The notes below the pieces were generated by a model. It worked only from the letters and a program-made list of their open reading frames with translations, was not told the origin of the DNA and did no database searches. Positions 62,497 to 64,000 of a stretch of DNA of 64,000 bases are shown here, piece after piece. Position numbers and translations under genes: made by a program. This stretch comes from Paludibaculum sp. (lineage in GTDB: Bacteria; Acidobacteriota; Terriglobia; Bryobacterales; Bryobacteraceae), in assembly GCA_029973955.1 (NCBI GenBank), contig JARKQJ010000189.1:26719-90718 (forward strand). Direction: 5' to 3'. Numbering within the stretch: position 1 is the stretch's first letter; each line of letters opens with the position of its first letter.

Positions 62497-63171
62497 TTAT
62501 TTGTGGAGGGAGGTAAACGCAGCAGTGAGGGACGCGAACACGCCCAGGCCGTCCAACGAGCCCATCAGCGGCTCCGTCGCACGTTCCGGGTGGGGCATCA
62601 TGCCCATCACGTTCCGCCCCGCGTTCAGCACGCCGGCGATGTCGCGCAGCGAGCCGTTAGGATTCTCAACATAGCGGAACGCGATCCGGTCTTCCGCTTC
62701 CAGTTCGTCCAGTGTCCGCTCATCCGCCGTGTAGCAGCCTTCGCCATGCGCGATCGGAATCAGCAGCTCCGCGCCCGGCGCAATCGCGTTTGTGAACGGC
62801 GAATCCACCGTCCCCACTTTCAGCGTCACCGGCTTGCAGATGAACTTCAGGCCCCGGTTGCGCACCAGCGCGCCGGGCAGCAGTCCGCACTCCGTCAGAA
62901 TCTGGAACCCGTTGCAGATGCCCAGCACCAGCCCGCCCGCGTCGGCGTGCTGCTTCACCGCCGACATGATGGGCGAAAACTTCGAGATGGCCCCACAACG
63001 TAAATAATCCCCGTACGAGAAGCCGCCGGGGAGTATTACGCAGTCTGAGCCTTTCAGGTCTGTATCGCTATGCCACAGGAATTCCGCCTGGTGTCCGACG
63101 TTATGGGATGCGGCGTACCAGGCGTCGTGATCACAATTGCTGCCGGGAAAGACAACGACGCCGAATTTCAT
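62497..63171 (-). CDS. purQ: Phosphoribosylformylglycinamidine synthase, glutaminase subunit
   Basis: A 224-residue class I glutamine amidotransferase giving ammonia to Pur[40 protein letters not shown], the nucleophile Cys in [13 protein letters not shown], and [13 protein letters not shown] with the catalytic His and Glu are all present. It heads the compact operon with purL, purF, the Rieske gene and mutM. The ribosome site before the ATG is poor. The 80 bp upstream separate it from the small gene at 63252, and hold no terminator I can see. Confidence 0.97.
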   Translation of the reverse strand: MKFGVVVFPGSNCDHDAWYAASHNVGHQAEFLWHSDTDLKGSDCVILPGGFSYGDYLRCGAISKFSPIMSAVKQHADAGGLVLGICNGFQILTECGLLPGALVRNRGLKFICKPVTLKVGTVDSPFTNAIAPGAELLIPIAHGEGCYTADERTLDELEAEDRIAFRYVENPNGSLRDIAGVLNAGRNVMGMMPHPERATEPLMGSLDGLGVFASLTAAFTSLHK

Positions 63172-63251
63172 GGGGGGAAGTCTTAGTGTATCAGACCCAC
63201 GCCCTGCCCGAGCCGGAAACTGACTCGGAGATTGCCCCTTGGCTCGGCAGT

Positions 63252-63482
63252 CTAGGCAGGCGTCGCGGCTGTCTTCTTCTTCGCCGCCCGCTTCTTCTCG
63301 GCAGGCGCCGGACGGTCGATCTTCTTGATGCTCGGCAGCGCGATCTCCAGAACGAACTTGCGCTCGCCTGACTCGTCGAACTTGATCACGATATGCTGGT
63401 CAGTGCAGTCCTGAACCTGGCCCGGTCCGAACTTAGGATGCTCGACCTGGGCGCCCTTGGCGAAGGCGGGTTTGCTGGCCAT
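63252..63482 (-). CDS. Small basic-tailed protein with DUF3553-like domain
   Basis: A 76-residue protein. [20 protein letters not shown] and [20 protein letters not shown] form a small beta domain like the SH3-like DUF3553 tail of UvrD/PcrA helicases; a highly basic end ([13 protein letters not shown]) follows, likely to bind nucleic acid. Such stand-alone copies are of unknown function. The ATG at 63482 is chosen over the ATG at 63506 because it lies nearest the domain and GAGGA stands about 14 bases upstream; the choice is not secure. It runs in the same direction as the purine operon but is separated from it by 80 bp. Confidence 0.65.
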   Translation of the reverse strand: MASKPAFAKGAQVEHPKFGPGQVQDCTDQHIVIKFDESGERKFVLEIALPSIKKIDRPAPAEKKRAAKKKTAATPA

Positions 63483-63571
63483 AATTGTGTGGAAAGTCCT
63501 CGACATTCGTAGGATAGCAAATCGAGGGCCAGCCTGTCATCTCGGGCCCCCGTGGAAGTGTCTTTACCCCT

Positions 63572-64000
63572 ATGCTAAGCGCCCCAATTCCTCAAGAAAT
63601 GCGTGAGAAAATCGACGATTTCGCCGCCGATTTCAGCTCCGGAGCACTCGCCGAAGCCGCTGAACGCCTCTCCCTCGCCTACCGCTCCGGCACCCCGCCC
63701 CGCATCGATACCCCCCTCATCCGCGCCGCCTACCTCGCCACACGCATGCCCGCCACCTACGGCGCACTCTGGGCCGCCGCCCGCGAACTTCCTTTCGAAC
63801 CAACCACTTGGCTTGACCTCGGCGCCGGACCCGGCACCGCCGCCTGGGTCGCCCCCTGCCCCGCCACCCTCATCGAAACAAACCCAGCCTGGGCCGACCT
63901 CACCCCCGCCACCCGCATCCAAGCCGACCTCACCCGCCTGCCCCCCCTCGAACCCCACGACGTCGTCTCCATCTCCTACGCCCTCAACGAGTTGAGCCCT
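63572..64000 (+). CDS. Rsm22-like small ribosomal subunit methyltransferase family protein, 3' end outside window
   Basis: The first 143 codons of a gene that runs off the right edge. RAAYLATRMPATYGALWAAA is the family N-terminal signature, TWLDLGAGPGTAAWVA is a SAM-binding motif I, and DVVSISYALNELSP at the edge matches motif IV of the Rsm22 group (VxxSYxLNEL). Mitochondrial relatives take part in small-subunit assembly; bacterial ones have no proven substrate. The ATG at 63572 has no strong ribosome site; a second ATG lies at 63599. It is divergent from the small basic-tailed gene. Confidence 0.75.
   Translation, partial: MLSAPIPQEMREKIDDFAADFSSGALAEAAERLSLAYRSGTPPRIDTPLIRAAYLATRMPATYGALWAAARELPFEPTTWLDLGAGPGTAAWVAPCPATLIETNPAWADLTPATRIQADLTRLPPLEPHDVVSISYALNELSP

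Noticed and set aside
63252..63482. The small gene upstream of purQ as purS
   Set aside because: PurS is about 80 residues and often sits there, but this sequence has a DUF3553-like beta domain and a Lys/Ala-rich tail and lacks PurS features.

Overview
The window looks like a GC-rich, diderm soil-type bacterium, most likely an acidobacterium of the Bryobacterales/Solibacter group (for example a Paludibaculum- or Solibacter-like organism). This is inferred from family content: a large carboxypeptidase-regulatory TonB-dependent receptor, a TIGR03437-type C-terminal domain, many exported glycoside hydrolases, multihaem cytochromes with TPR repeats, CotH, DUF1080 and BNR proteins, and an Lpt/LPS export system. 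I see no rRNA, tRNA, CRISPR array, prophage or insertion sequence.

Layout. 0-5.8 kb: the 3' part of pyruvate formate-lyase (pflB), its activase (pflA), and a convergent membrane-bound PAS/AAA+ sigma-54 activator; a candidate -24/-12 promoter lies in front of a small monooxygenase-like gene transcribed away from that activator. 5.8-13.9 kb: small exported proteins, a GH63-like glucosidase, a DUF4136 protein, a class D-like sortase overlapping a gene for an LPKTG-tailed protein, and a P-domain/TIGR03437 protein. 14-27.6 kb: a deoxysugar block with an exported enolase-superfamily enzyme, GH29 alpha-L-fucosidase, GH106-like alpha-L-rhamnosidase, a heptahaem-TPR cytochrome, a TonB-dependent receptor and an HpcH/HpaI aldolase. 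27.6-28 kb is a repeat-rich non-coding spacer where strand composition changes. 28-37 kb: a stand-alone CpaE-like ATPase, then the conserved minus-strand set lptC/A fusion, lptB, rpoN, hpf, rapZ, interrupted by a plus-strand gene. 37-39.3 kb: groES-groEL behind a good CIRCE operator. 39.4-45.6 kb: a decahaem OmcA/MtrC-like cytochrome, two overlapping TolC paralogues, and an orphan promoter-terminator pair that may make a small RNA. 45.6-54.2 kb: CotH, a histone-deacetylase-like hydrolase, two FtsX/MacB-type permeases without an ATPase, then DUF1080, BNR/sialidase, SDR and a degenerate aldo/keto reductase. 54.3-57.7 kb: a 2-oxoacid:ferredoxin oxidoreductase pair plus a CBS protein. 57.7-63.5 kb: a tightly overlapping minus-strand operon purQ-purL-purF-Rieske-mutM, preceded by a small basic-tailed protein. 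The right edge holds the start of an Rsm22-like methyltransferase.

How the genes fit together. PflBA and the 2-oxoacid:ferredoxin oxidoreductase suggest a facultatively fermentative or anaerobic carbon metabolism. The fucosidase, rhamnosidase, enolase-superfamily dehydratase candidate and keto-deoxy-acid aldolase candidate would form a route from plant or microbial deoxysugar glycans to pyruvate and lactaldehyde. The two multihaem cytochromes point to electron transfer across the envelope. rpoN in the window is a plausible partner of the sigma-54 activator at the left end. No clearly new defence or mobile system is present; the strongest leads are the sortase/LPKTG pair in a diderm, the tandem TolC and orphan permease pairs, the possible small RNA, the degenerate aldo/keto reductase, and the change in strand composition around 27.7 kb.
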